Shown piece by piece: positions 54,042-62,617 of a stretch of DNA of 64,000 nucleotides. The position numbers and the translations under genes are program-made. The stretch comes from Saccharomonospora viridis DSM 43017 (lineage in GTDB: Bacteria > Actinomycetota > Actinomycetes > Mycobacteriales > Pseudonocardiaceae): contig NC_013159.1 of the NCBI RefSeq assembly GCF_000023865.1, positions 3,746,001 through 3,810,000 of the forward strand, in the 5' to 3' direction. The first letter of the stretch is position 1. Each line of letters opens with the position of its first letter. Under the pieces are notes generated by a model, which was not told the origin of the DNA, searched no databases, and saw only the letters and a program-made list of their open reading frames with translations.

Positions 54042-54704
54042 TTGCACCGGAACAGAGCAATGCCGACGCTCGGAACCGGCCTGCTTCTGGGGATTGCGCT
54101 GCTGTCCGGCTGCGGTTCCGCTGAGCCCGCATCGACGCCCGCGGTGGACGAGACCCGCGTCCTGACGCTTGACCCCTTCACCGAGGGGGCGGAACCCGCG
54201 TCAGGCTTACGGGTGCTTGACGAGGTCTCCGCACGGTGCGAGCCCTCGATCCTCAGCCCGGAGAACGAGCTGGCCCGTCGCTGCTTCACCAAGGAGACGT
54301 CCGTGGTGCTGGACCCGTGCTTCGTTCCGGCGACCCCCGTCGACCTCCCCGACTTGGAGAAACCGGGTGAGGCACCGCTCACGGTCGACACCGTCGCGCT
54401 GTGCTTCGACGATCCGGCGCGGATCGAACCGACCAAGGTGTTCGTACTCGAGGACAACGGCGCCCAGCCACGGCAGGAGGCGCCGTTCGATCCCCATTGG
54501 TTCCTCGAGCTGGAGGACGGCACGCGCTGCACGAGGGTGTTCGGAGTCCAGCAGGTCCGCGAGGACCTGCCGTTGACCTACGGCTGCGACGACGGCGCCC
54601 TCTACGGCGGTCCCGACGAGGAGAAACAGGTCTGGACCATCCACCACTTACCGGAGGACGCCGAGACGCTCGAGGTCGCCGAGATCCGCACGGCCTGGAA
54701 ATGA
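54042..54704 (+). CDS. Putative lipoprotein of unknown function
   Basis: About 220 residues. The lipobox LLSGC follows the hydrophobic stretch TGLLLGIALLSGCGS, so the protein is lipidated at this Cys and exported. The rest has six other Cys residues (RCEPSI, RRCFTK, LDPCFVPA, ALCFDD, TRCTRV, YGCDDG) that could form three disulfide bonds. No family was recognised. A TTG at 54042 with GGAAGGGG upstream is chosen; alternatives are GTG 53994 and ATG 54060. It is divergent from the amidohydrolase and convergent with the dioxygenase. Confidence 0.75.
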   Translation: MHRNRAMPTLGTGLLLGIALLSGCGSAEPASTPAVDETRVLTLDPFTEGAEPASGLRVLDEVSARCEPSILSPENELARRCFTKETSVVLDPCFVPATPVDLPDLEKPGEAPLTVDTVALCFDDPARIEPTKVFVLEDNGAQPRQEAPFDPHWFLELEDGTRCTRVFGVQQVREDLPLTYGCDDGALYGGPDEEKQVWTIHHLPEDAETLEVAEIRTAWK

Positions 54705-54717
54705 CGCCTCCGCCCCT

Positions 54718-56079
54718 TCACCTTCGACTCAGCGGGATTCCGGCCTTGACGACGTCGGCGAAGTCACTGTCGATGTGCACGACGTCGTAACCCGCGCGAT
54801 CGAGGAGGCTGGCGGCCGTCGAGGCCCGATATCCTGATCCACAATGGACCCAAATACGCTCGTCCCCGAGCTCGGAGATCCGGGTGAGCAACTCGTGTAG
54901 CGGGATGTTGACCGCGCCGTCGATGTGTTCGTTCTCGTACTCGTCGATGCGGCGCACGTCCAACACCGTCGGGGCGGCGCCTCGCCGGAATTCGGCGGCC
55001 AGCTCCTCCCACCCCACGCTCGGATAAGACGACATGGGCAATTCGTCCGCGAACCGTTCGGTGGGATCGCCCAGTGCGACGTCCGGGTCGTCGATGCCGA
55101 TCCGGGACAGGTCCCGGATCGCGGCACGCACGTCCTCCTCCGAGCCCACGAGGGTCACGGGATCGAGCCACGGCAACGTCCAGCCGAGGAACGTCGTGAA
55201 ACGCGTACCGTCGCCGTACTCGAAACTCACCGTTCCCTCCACGTGCTTGGCGGCGAAGGCGACGCGGTCCCGCAGATCCACCACCCACTCGCCGTCGGCG
55301 AGCCGTTTCCGCAGCGTTTCGAGGTCCACCGGCTCCGGAAGCTCCAACCTCGGCGCGGCCAGTCCGGCGCGGTTCAACGGGGCCATGTGCGCGTAGTAGG
55401 AGGGGTAATCGGTGAGGTTCGCCAACAGTCGCTCGACGAAGTGATCCTCGTCGGTGTCGGTCAGGGCCCGATTGGTACGGCGCTGTTCCCCGATCGTGGA
55501 GCTTTCGGTCGTCGCGGCGGTGTCGGAGGCACAGAAGCTGCCGAACCCATGCGTCGGGTAGAGCACCGCGTCGTCGGAGACGGAGTCCACGAGCCGACGC
55601 GCCGAACGGTATTGCGCTTTGGCCAGTTCGGTGGTCCGTTCGGGATCGACGAGATCGGGACGCCCCACCGACCCGTACAGCAGACTCCCGCCGGAGAACA
55701 CCGCCTGCTCGCCGTCGTGGTCGACGATGTAGGCCAGGTGGTTGTCGGTGTGTCCGGGCGTGGCCACGGCTGTCAGCGAGAGCGCGCCGACGTCGACGCG
55801 GTCGCCCGATTCCAGTCGGGTCGCCTCGTAGTCGAGTCCCTCGGTCTCCCCGACGAGATAGACGGCGCCGTGCCGCCGTGCGAGCTCGGGACCCCCGGTG
55901 ACGTAGTCGTTGTGCAGATGCGTCTCGGCGACATGCGAGATGCGCACGCCCCGATCCCGTGCCAGCCTCTCGATCCGGTCGAAGTCGCGCTGCGGGTCGA
56001 TCACCACACCGACGGCACCGTCATGGACCAGGTAGCTGCGATCCCCCAACGCATCGGTGCGAACGACCTCGACGTGCAT
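54718..56079 (-). CDS. Persulfide dioxygenase-rhodanese fusion (CstB-like)
   Basis: A 453-residue fusion. The N-terminal metallo-beta-lactamase domain (about 1-240) has the ETHLHNDYVTGGPEL motif, ATPGHTDNHLAYI and YPTHGFGSF, like persulfide dioxygenases (ETHE1/CstB). A first rhodanese-like module (about 260-340) lacks the catalytic Cys; the C-terminal rhodanese has the active loop WVHCGSGYRAS. The likely job is oxidation of persulfides to sulfite/thiosulfate during sulfide detoxification. GGGAGGG lies six bases before the ATG at 56079. Confidence 0.92.
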   Translation of the reverse strand: MHVEVVRTDALGDRSYLVHDGAVGVVIDPQRDFDRIERLARDRGVRISHVAETHLHNDYVTGGPELARRHGAVYLVGETEGLDYEATRLESGDRVDVGALSLTAVATPGHTDNHLAYIVDHDGEQAVFSGGSLLYGSVGRPDLVDPERTTELAKAQYRSARRLVDSVSDDAVLYPTHGFGSFCASDTAATTESSTIGEQRRTNRALTDTDEDHFVERLLANLTDYPSYYAHMAPLNRAGLAAPRLELPEPVDLETLRKRLADGEWVVDLRDRVAFAAKHVEGTVSFEYGDGTRFTTFLGWTLPWLDPVTLVGSEEDVRAAIRDLSRIGIDDPDVALGDPTERFADELPMSSYPSVGWEELAAEFRRGAAPTVLDVRRIDEYENEHIDGAVNIPLHELLTRISELGDERIWVHCGSGYRASTAASLLDRAGYDVVHIDSDFADVVKAGIPLSRR

Positions 56080-56169
56080 GATCGGCCCTCCCGTACCGGT
56101 GTCGTGATGGGGTCGTTGAATACCCCTCACGATCGGAAAGTAACCGGGAGGGCCGAGCGGGCTGGGCCG

Positions 56170-56460
56170 TCAGACCACCGACGTGTCCGAGTCGGCCTCG
56201 TCGGCGCTGTCGTCTGTGGAGTCCGCGGAATCGGTGGAGTCGTCCAGCGTCCACTTCAGCTGGAACTCGATCTCCTCCTCGCCGTCGTCGCGTTCGTGCT
56301 CGATCGAGAACCGAGCCCGCGCGGGAACGCGGATGCGCTCGCCCGCGATCTGGATGCGGAACGGCTTGTTGGTCTCGAGGGCGTCGGCGAGACGGCGCAG
56401 TTTCGCCACCACCTCGGAGGTCGAGTAGAACTGCTCCACATCACGCGGTGCGGCCGTCAC
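56170..56460 (-). CDS. Amphi-Trp domain protein
   Basis: A 96-residue protein with an amphi-Trp domain: VAKLRRLADALETNKPFRIQIAGERIRVP followed by SIEHERDDGEEEIEFQLKWTLDD, ending in an acidic Asp/Ser/Thr tail. The GTG at 56460 has AGGAGG six bases upstream; the longer frame upstream is rejected. The function of this domain is not known. It lies between the persulfide dioxygenase and the B12 protein on the same strand, but 90 and 141 bases separate them. Confidence 0.82.
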   Translation of the reverse strand: MTAAPRDVEQFYSTSEVVAKLRRLADALETNKPFRIQIAGERIRVPARARFSIEHERDDGEEEIEFQLKWTLDDSTDSADSTDDSADEADSDTSVV

Positions 56461-56601
56461 GAAGATCCTCCTGTCCCAGAAAACGTCCGGTGGCACGATC
56501 CTGGCACGGCACCGGCATCGGACACGACGGTGTGTGAGTTTTCGCAAGATCTCAAGCCGGGTTCACATGACGACACCGGGCGAGCCGTCCGGGCTCGTGG
56601 T

Positions 56602-57693
56602 TCAGTCGTCCACGTCCTCCGTCGTGGGCGCCGAAGTGCTGTCCGGCCAGTACTGTTCGAGCAGCCGACACGCCCGCGGCAGGTCGGCGACGGCGGCGAG
56701 GAGTTCGGTCCGCAGCGACCGCACCACGGACCACGGAATCGAGCGGGACGCCAACACGGCGTACGTCCAGTCGGCCGTCTCGCGCACCAACCGTCCATCA
56801 CCGGTCAACAAGGCGCCTTCCAAGGTGCGCAACGCCTGTTCCACGCAATCACTGGTGATCTGGGCGAGCTCGATACCGCTTGCGACGTCGGGGCCGTCAC
56901 CGGCTCCACCCTCGAGCGGTTTCCACCGCGTCAACACCCGGTGCGCGCGCCGGTGGTGCTCCGCATCGAGAGCGCGTTGCTCGCTCACGACGTCGAGCGG
57001 CAACGGCTCCACCGGATCGACGGTGGTGGGTAGCCGTTCCACCAACTCGATCCCCTCGGGCAGGTTCGCCGCCCACGCCGTCGCCCCGAGCGCCCGTGCG
57101 CGCAATTCGTCCACCCCGAACGCACTGCCACCCACCAGAACCGGAATCCCCGCCTGGGTCACCGATTCGATGCTCCGGCGCGTCCCCGGAAGCCCCCCGG
57201 CGACGGAACAACTGATCGCCACGACGTCCGGGCCCGCCTGGTACAGGTAGGAGAACAGATGTTCGGCCGGCGTCGCCGCACCGAGGAACGTGACCCGCCA
57301 CCCGTGGGCGCGCAGGCCCGTGCTCACCACCAGGGCGGCGAGCGCGTGCCACTCGCGCTCCGCGCAACCCACCATGACGTGACCTTTGGTGATCGGTACT
57401 TCCCGGACCCTTCTCGCCACCGCCTCGGTCGCGGAGAGCGAGATACCCGTGGCGATGTGCTCCTGGGCCACCGACCACCGCCCGGTCTGCCACTCCTGCC
57501 CCACCCAATGCTGCGCGGACGCGATGACCTCGCACAGCAACGACACCGGCTCCGCACCGGCGTCGAGAGCCCGTTCCACGAGCGCCACGGCCGCGGAGGT
57601 GTTACCCATGGCCAACTCGTGCTCGAACGCGCCGAGCACCTCCTCGCTGCCACCGCCGGAAGCGGCCGTCGAGGTGAAGGGCAATTCGCTCAC
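56602..57693 (-). CDS. Cobalamin-binding sensor protein without DNA-binding domain
   Basis: A 363-residue protein. Residues 20-95 form a helical B12-cap bundle with a Trp (W68), nine residues, then Glu78-His79: the Wx9EH signature of adenosylcobalamin photoreceptors such as CarH. The B12-binding Rossmann fold follows (about 103-220), with EWH (114-116) as the axial-ligand ExH motif, SCS near 161 and GG at 188-189, spaced as in the family; the usual Gly two positions after His is Ala. The last 140 residues are helical and unassigned. There is no MerR HTH. The GTG at 57693 overlaps the stop of the PP2C phosphatase gene (GTGA), so it probably acts through this phosphatase. Confidence 0.88.
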   Translation of the reverse strand: MSELPFTSTAASGGGSEEVLGAFEHELAMGNTSAAVALVERALDAGAEPVSLLCEVIASAQHWVGQEWQTGRWSVAQEHIATGISLSATEAVARRVREVPITKGHVMVGCAEREWHALAALVVSTGLRAHGWRVTFLGAATPAEHLFSYLYQAGPDVVAISCSVAGGLPGTRRSIESVTQAGIPVLVGGSAFGVDELRARALGATAWAANLPEGIELVERLPTTVDPVEPLPLDVVSEQRALDAEHHRRAHRVLTRWKPLEGGAGDGPDVASGIELAQITSDCVEQALRTLEGALLTGDGRLVRETADWTYAVLASRSIPWSVVRSLRTELLAAVADLPRACRLLEQYWPDSTSAPTTEDVDD

Positions 57694-59003
57694 GTCCCGT
57701 TCTGCACAGCGATGAGAGCGATGTCGTCGTGCGCGGCACCGTCGAGGTGTTCGAGTACGCGCTGTTCCACGGCCTCGCACAAGGTGGCGGGCCCGGCTCG
57801 CGCGTACTCCGGCAACAGGACGCGCAACCGTTCGTGACCGAAGAACCCCTCGCGACCGCGGGCCTCGTCGACCCCGTCCGTGTAGAGGAGAACGGTGTCG
57901 CCGTCCCTAAGCTGCACCTCGGTTTCGGTGAACGACAGTCCGGCGATGATGCCCGCGACCGTTCCGGTGACCGTCGGCTCCTCCACGGCGCCGTCGGCGC
58001 GTAACACCAACGGCGCCGGGTGTCCCGCCACCGCCATGGTCGCCGTCAGTTCGTCCTGTCCGGCGGAGCGGTGGAACCGCACACACGCCACCGTGATGAA
58101 CCGGTGGACGAGCTGTGCGCGCAACACCTCGTTCATCGCTTTCAACACCGCGGCGGGCGATCGGTCGAAGAACGCCGCCGTCCTGATCGTCTGACGCGCG
58201 AGCCCGGTGAACATGGCGGCGTCGATACCCTTGCCGCAGACGTCGCCGATCACGACGGTGAAGTCGTCGGCATCGCCGTGCACGTCATAGAAATCGCCCC
58301 CGATGCGCAGCCGCTGCGCCCCTGGCCGGTACCGCGCGGCTATGCGCACTCCCGGGTACTCGGGCAACTCCGGTGGCCGAAGCGACTCCTCCATCGCCTC
58401 CGTCAGTTGTCCGCGTTCCTCATACAGCCTGGCCGATTCGAGAGTGGCGGCCACCCGGAGCGCGAACTCCTCGGCGGCGACCACGTCACTGTCCGTGTAG
58501 CCGCGGCCACCGTCCCGGATCACCACGAGTACCCCGTTGGTCGCGCCTCCGATGTTGAGGGCCACTCCCAGTGCTGACGTCGGCCGGTGCGCCGCGGCGG
58601 CCTTCCGCAACGAGTCGGACGGGAGCAACTCCTCCAACACGGCCTCGACGTCGTCCGGAGGAGACGTGTATCGTTCGGTGTGTCCTCGCCGCCGGAAGCG
58701 TCCCAGGCCGTGAGCGGGGTCGAGACGCCCCAGGGACGTCGGCCCCGAGACCCGACCGTCACGCTCGTGCGAGTACACCGAAACGGAGTCGGCGTCGAAA
58801 AACGCGAGCATCCCCCAGGCACCGAGATACGGAACGGCGAAATCCAGCGCGCGGAATACGGTGCGTCGTACGTTCAGCGATCCGGCGAGTTGGCGGGACA
58901 GGTCGTGGATGAAGCGGACGTGCGCCCAGTCGCCCCCTTGCGGCGCTCCAGCGATGGGGCGGTCCGGATACCCACGGTGGGCTCGGTCGAATGCCACGTT
59001 CAC
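57690..59003 (-). CDS. GAF-PP2C (SpoIIE) phosphatase coupled to the B12 sensor
   Basis: A 437-residue protein with a GAF-like sensor (about 25-200), a coiled linker (LESARLYEERGQLTEAMEESL) and a SpoIIE-type PP2C domain (about 225-437). Motifs are IGGDFYDVH, VIGDVCGKGIDAAMF, MAVAGHPAPLVL, LLYTDGVDE and HDDIALIAV. No HATPase domain. The GTG at 59003 is chosen because GAGGAG lies six bases upstream; an ATG-like frame further up enters noncoding sequence. It is the first gene of a two-gene operon with the cobalamin-binding protein and likely receives its light or B12 signal. Confidence 0.92.
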   Translation of the reverse strand: MNVAFDRAHRGYPDRPIAGAPQGGDWAHVRFIHDLSRQLAGSLNVRRTVFRALDFAVPYLGAWGMLAFFDADSVSVYSHERDGRVSGPTSLGRLDPAHGLGRFRRRGHTERYTSPPDDVEAVLEELLPSDSLRKAAAAHRPTSALGVALNIGGATNGVLVVIRDGGRGYTDSDVVAAEEFALRVAATLESARLYEERGQLTEAMEESLRPPELPEYPGVRIAARYRPGAQRLRIGGDFYDVHGDADDFTVVIGDVCGKGIDAAMFTGLARQTIRTAAFFDRSPAAVLKAMNEVLRAQLVHRFITVACVRFHRSAGQDELTATMAVAGHPAPLVLRADGAVEEPTVTGTVAGIIAGLSFTETEVQLRDGDTVLLYTDGVDEARGREGFFGHERLRVLLPEYARAGPATLCEAVEQRVLEHLDGAAHDDIALIAVQNGT

Positions 59004-59259
59004 AGCAGACTCCTCAGCTATGAGGACATCAGTTTCGACTGTACGGCAGGAATTCCGGTTCGGACCCCACAGTGGACCGACCGAGCCACAGATCTGTCGA
59101 TGGGTGTCGTTACGGGCACGTACCGCTATCGGGGATCGAGGATGTGACCGCCTCGAAACGAGAGCCGAGGCGGGATGAGAACTCCGGAATCGCCCCTGCA
59201 CGGCAGCCCCGGAACGACCCGGGGAAGACCGCGATCGGGAAGCGGTCGGGAAACGACAG

Positions 59260-59332
59260 AGCCGGCAACAGGACTCGAACCTGCGACCCTCTGTTTACAA
59301 GACAGATGCTCTACCAACTGAGCTATGCCGGC
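59260..59332 (-). tRNA. tRNA-Thr (anticodon TGT)
   Basis: A 73-base cloverleaf on the minus strand: acceptor GCCGGCA/TGCCGGC, D-arm AGCTCAGTTGGTAGAGC, anticodon loop CTTGTAA with TGT at its centre (59297-59299), T-arm with GGTTCGAATCC. It reads ACA/ACG codons. The 3' CCA is not encoded. Confidence 0.97.
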
Positions 59333-59564
59333 TTGAGGTCGACGCCGAACGGGCACTGACCTCGCCACCACTATATCGAGCGCGATTTACGCCACAGCGG
59401 GTGGTCGCTTCCCCCTGTCGGCTCCTGCTTTCGCCCCTGACCGCAATTACCGTGGATTGAAGTTACGTTCCCACAACAATGTGGCATAAGCCACGACCGG
59501 CAAAGTGCAACGACCGACGTCGCGCGGCCGATGCTCTTCGGGGATTTCCAAGGAGGAGGTGGAG

Positions 59565-61091
59565 ATGAAACTGAAGCCGCGCGCTCGTGCGGCACCGCCC
59601 AAGCGCCGTCACGCGTGGCAGATCCTGGAAGCACCAGCCGACGAACAAGCATCGGAAAAGCGCGCACAGCGGCCACCGCGGGAACGCCGCATCCGCCAGC
59701 GCGCCTGGCACATCCTGGAACCACCGACGGGCGAGCTCCCCGCGGTGGAGCCGCTCCAGGAAACGGCCATCGGGCCCGAACTACCCGACGAAGCGACTGT
59801 TCATTTGGTCCTGGACCTCGTCACGCGCATCGGTGAGGTCCAGATGGCCAGCGGCGCCGGCGCATCCGACGTGACCGCGACAATCTTGGCCCTGACCCGT
59901 GCACTCGGTCTACCACACTGTGAGGTGGACGTCATCTTTACGTCCATCACCGTGAGTTGTCTACGGGGAAGCGAACTGCCGCCGGTGACCACACTGCGGG
60001 TCGTCCGCTCCCGCAGTCTCGACTACACGCGGCTATCCGAGACGGAACGCCTCGTGCAGCAGCTGCTCCGCAACCGGATCAGCGCCACCGACGCCTACAC
60101 CGAACTACACCGGATCACCGACGCGAGGCATCCCTATCCGCGCTGGGTCTCGACCCTGGCCTGGGGCGGCATGGCCGCCTTCATCACCCTGCTGCTCGGC
60201 GGCACGGGCTGGGTGCCGTTCATCTCGTTCGTGATCAGCGCGGTCGTGGACCGGTTGGGGAGGTTGCTGAACAAGTACGCGCTGCCGTTCTTCTTCCAGC
60301 AGGTCGCGGGCGGCTTCGTCGCCACGACGGCGGCCATCACCGTCGTGAACCTCGACATCTTCGACCTGGAGAGGCCGACACTCGTCGTCTCCGCGGCCTT
60401 GACGGTGTTGCTGTCGGGGTTGTCCACCGTCTCTGCGGTGCAGGACGCCATCACCGGCTACTACGTGACAGCGGCGGGCAGAATGCTCGAGGTCGTGTTC
60501 ATGAGTGCGGGGCTGATCACCGGTGTCGGTGCCGCCATCAGCATGGCCACCCAGTTCGGTGTCACGCGGGCCCCGGATCCGACGGTGCCGACCCCCGGGG
60601 TGAGCGAGCTGCACATCATGACACTCGCGGGGATCGGGGCGGCTGCCTGCTTCGCGCTGGCCTCGTATTCGAAGGTCCGGCCGCTGCTGGTCGCCGCGGC
60701 GGCGGGCGCGGTGGGTGCCGCCGCGTACGGGGCGCTCAACATCCTCGGCTACAACCCGATCATCGGTGCTTTCGTCGCCACCACGCTGGTCGGTCTGGGT
60801 GGAGGCGTGGTGGCCCGCCGCCTGAAGGTGACTCCTTTGGTCGTCGCCGTCTCGGGTATCACGCCGTTGCTGCCTGGATTCGCCACCTATCGGGGCATGG
60901 CCGAACTGATCGAGGACGGCAGTATCACCACGTTGATGTCGGCCGCCGCGATCGGGCTGGCCCTCGCCGCGGGTGTGGTGTTCGGTGAGTTCCTCGCCCA
61001 GCCGGTGAGGACGGGTCTGGGCCGGCTCGAACGCAAGTTGTCCGGGCCTCGGATGGCCGGGCCGCTGAACACTGGCCGCCGCATCGAATAG
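59565..61091 (+). CDS. ThrE-family threonine/serine exporter
   Basis: A 508-residue exporter. After a basic/proline-rich N-terminus the ThrE cytoplasmic domain begins HLVLDLVTRIGEVQMASGAGASDVTATI, the family signature, and the C-terminal half has about ten membrane helices (for example MAAFITLLLGGTGWVPFISF and AAACFALASYSKV). GGAGGTGGAG precedes the ATG at 59565. The N-terminal 65 residues contain a duplicated short motif, HAWQILEAP and RAWHILEPP, unusual for the family. The protein fuses both ThrE domains in one chain as in corynebacteria. Confidence 0.9.
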   Translation: MKLKPRARAAPPKRRHAWQILEAPADEQASEKRAQRPPRERRIRQRAWHILEPPTGELPAVEPLQETAIGPELPDEATVHLVLDLVTRIGEVQMASGAGASDVTATILALTRALGLPHCEVDVIFTSITVSCLRGSELPPVTTLRVVRSRSLDYTRLSETERLVQQLLRNRISATDAYTELHRITDARHPYPRWVSTLAWGGMAAFITLLLGGTGWVPFISFVISAVVDRLGRLLNKYALPFFFQQVAGGFVATTAAITVVNLDIFDLERPTLVVSAALTVLLSGLSTVSAVQDAITGYYVTAAGRMLEVVFMSAGLITGVGAAISMATQFGVTRAPDPTVPTPGVSELHIMTLAGIGAAACFALASYSKVRPLLVAAAAGAVGAAAYGALNILGYNPIIGAFVATTLVGLGGGVVARRLKVTPLVVAVSGITPLLPGFATYRGMAELIEDGSITTLMSAAAIGLALAAGVVFGEFLAQPVRTGLGRLERKLSGPRMAGPLNTGRRIE

Positions 61092-61103
61092 GCCACATCG
61101 CGC

Positions 61104-61109
61104 TACTGT
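61104..61109 (+). promoter_or_regulatory. -10 element of a leaderless otsA transcript
   Basis: TACTGT followed by six bases and the otsA ATG at 61116. Its position suggests otsA has its own promoter separate from the exporter gene. Confidence 0.55.
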
Positions 61110-61115
61110 CTAGGT

Positions 61116-62573
61116 ATGCCTTCCTCGGAGCACGCGCCCTCGCCCCGGTCGAACGCGAAAGCCGAGTTCGTGGTCGTTGCCAACCGTTTGCCGGTCGACC
61201 TCGAGCGGTCGGAGGACGGAACCCAGCGCTGGACGCAGAGCCCCGGTGGGCTCGTGTCCGCGCTGGAGCCGTTCCTGCGGTCCCGTAAGGGAGCCTGGGT
61301 CGGCTGGCCGGGTGTGCCCGACGTCGAGGTCGAGGAGTTCAGCGACGACGGACTCATCCTGCATCCCGTGTCGCTGACCTCCGACGACGTACGCGAGTAC
61401 TACGAAGGTTTCTCCAACGCCACGTTGTGGCCGCTGTACCACGACGTGGTGGCACGACCGGTGTTCGACCGGGGTTGGTGGGACAGCTACGTGCGGGTCA
61501 ACCGACGGTTCGCCGAGGCCAGCGCCGCCGTGGCCCGCGAAGGCGCCACCGTGTGGGTACAGGACTACCAGCTTCAGCTGGTGCCGACGATGTTGCGAGA
61601 GCTGCGTCCCGACCTGCGCATCGGCTTCTTCCTGCACATCCCGTTCCCGCCCGTGGAGCTGTTCATGCAGTTGCCGTGGCGTGCGGAGATCGTGCGGGGG
61701 CTCATCGGGGCCGACCTGGTGGGGTTCCACCGCCCCGGTGGCGCACAGAACTTCCTGTGGCTGGCCCGGCAGTTGATCGGCCTCGAACCCAGCCGCGGTT
61801 CGGTGGGGGTGCGGTCCAGGCCCGGCATGGTGCAGGTCGGCGACCGCACCGTGCGGGTGGGCGCGTTCCCCATCTCCATCGACGCCGCCGGCCTGGATGC
61901 GCTGGCTCGCAGCAAGCCCGTGCAGGAACGCGCCGCCCAGGTGCGGCGTGAACTGGGCGACCCCAAGACGATCCTGCTCGGTGTCGACCGCCTCGACTAC
62001 ACCAAGGGCATCGACCTACGCCTGCAGGCGTTCCACGAACTGTTGCAGGAAGGACGGGTCCAGCCCGAGGACGTCACGTTCATCCAACTCGCGACCCCCA
62101 GCCGCGAACGCGTCGAGCACTACCAGGAGATGCGTAGCGAGATCGAGCAGATGGTGGGTCGCATCAACGGTGAGTTCGGCCGGGTCGGCCATCCCGCCGT
62201 GCATTACCTGCATCAATCGGTGGACCGCTCGGAACTCGCCGCTTTCTTCTCCGCCGCCGATGTCATGGTGGTGACCCCCTTGCGGGACGGGATGAACCTC
62301 GTGTGCAAGGAATACGTGGCGTGCCGACACGATCTCGGCGGTGCCCTCGTGCTGTCCGAGTTCGCGGGAGCCGCGGCCGAGCTGAGCAGCGCTTTCCTCG
62401 TCAACCCCCATGACCTGGACGGGGTGAAGAACGCACTCGAACAGGCTATTACGCTCGACCCTGCGGAAGGCCGGCGTAGGATGCGCGCCCTGCGTCGTCA
62501 AGTCCTGACGCACGATGTCGATAGGTGGGCGCGCTCGTTCCTCGAGGCCCTCGGGACCGAAGTGTCCGCCTGA
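61116..62573 (+). CDS. otsA: Alpha,alpha-trehalose-phosphate synthase OtsA
   Basis: A 485-residue GT20 glycosyltransferase making trehalose-6-phosphate from UDP/ADP/GDP-glucose and glucose-6-phosphate. Motifs: [17 protein letters not shown] at the N-terminus (an abbreviated GGL loop appears as SPGGLVSAL), [46 protein letters not shown], and [16 protein letters not shown]. The ATG at 61116 follows a -10 by six bases. It is followed 44 bases later by otsB, completing the two-step trehalose pathway. Confidence 0.97.
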   Translation: MPSSEHAPSPRSNAKAEFVVVANRLPVDLERSEDGTQRWTQSPGGLVSALEPFLRSRKGAWVGWPGVPDVEVEEFSDDGLILHPVSLTSDDVREYYEGFSNATLWPLYHDVVARPVFDRGWWDSYVRVNRRFAEASAAVAREGATVWVQDYQLQLVPTMLRELRPDLRIGFFLHIPFPPVELFMQLPWRAEIVRGLIGADLVGFHRPGGAQNFLWLARQLIGLEPSRGSVGVRSRPGMVQVGDRTVRVGAFPISIDAAGLDALARSKPVQERAAQVRRELGDPKTILLGVDRLDYTKGIDLRLQAFHELLQEGRVQPEDVTFIQLATPSRERVEHYQEMRSEIEQMVGRINGEFGRVGHPAVHYLHQSVDRSELAAFFSAADVMVVTPLRDGMNLVCKEYVACRHDLGGALVLSEFAGAAAELSSAFLVNPHDLDGVKNALEQAITLDPAEGRRRMRALRRQVLTHDVDRWARSFLEALGTEVSA

Positions 62574-62617
62574 CTTCCCCCTCCCAATACCCCTGCTCAA
62601 CTCCGTAAGGAGGAGTG

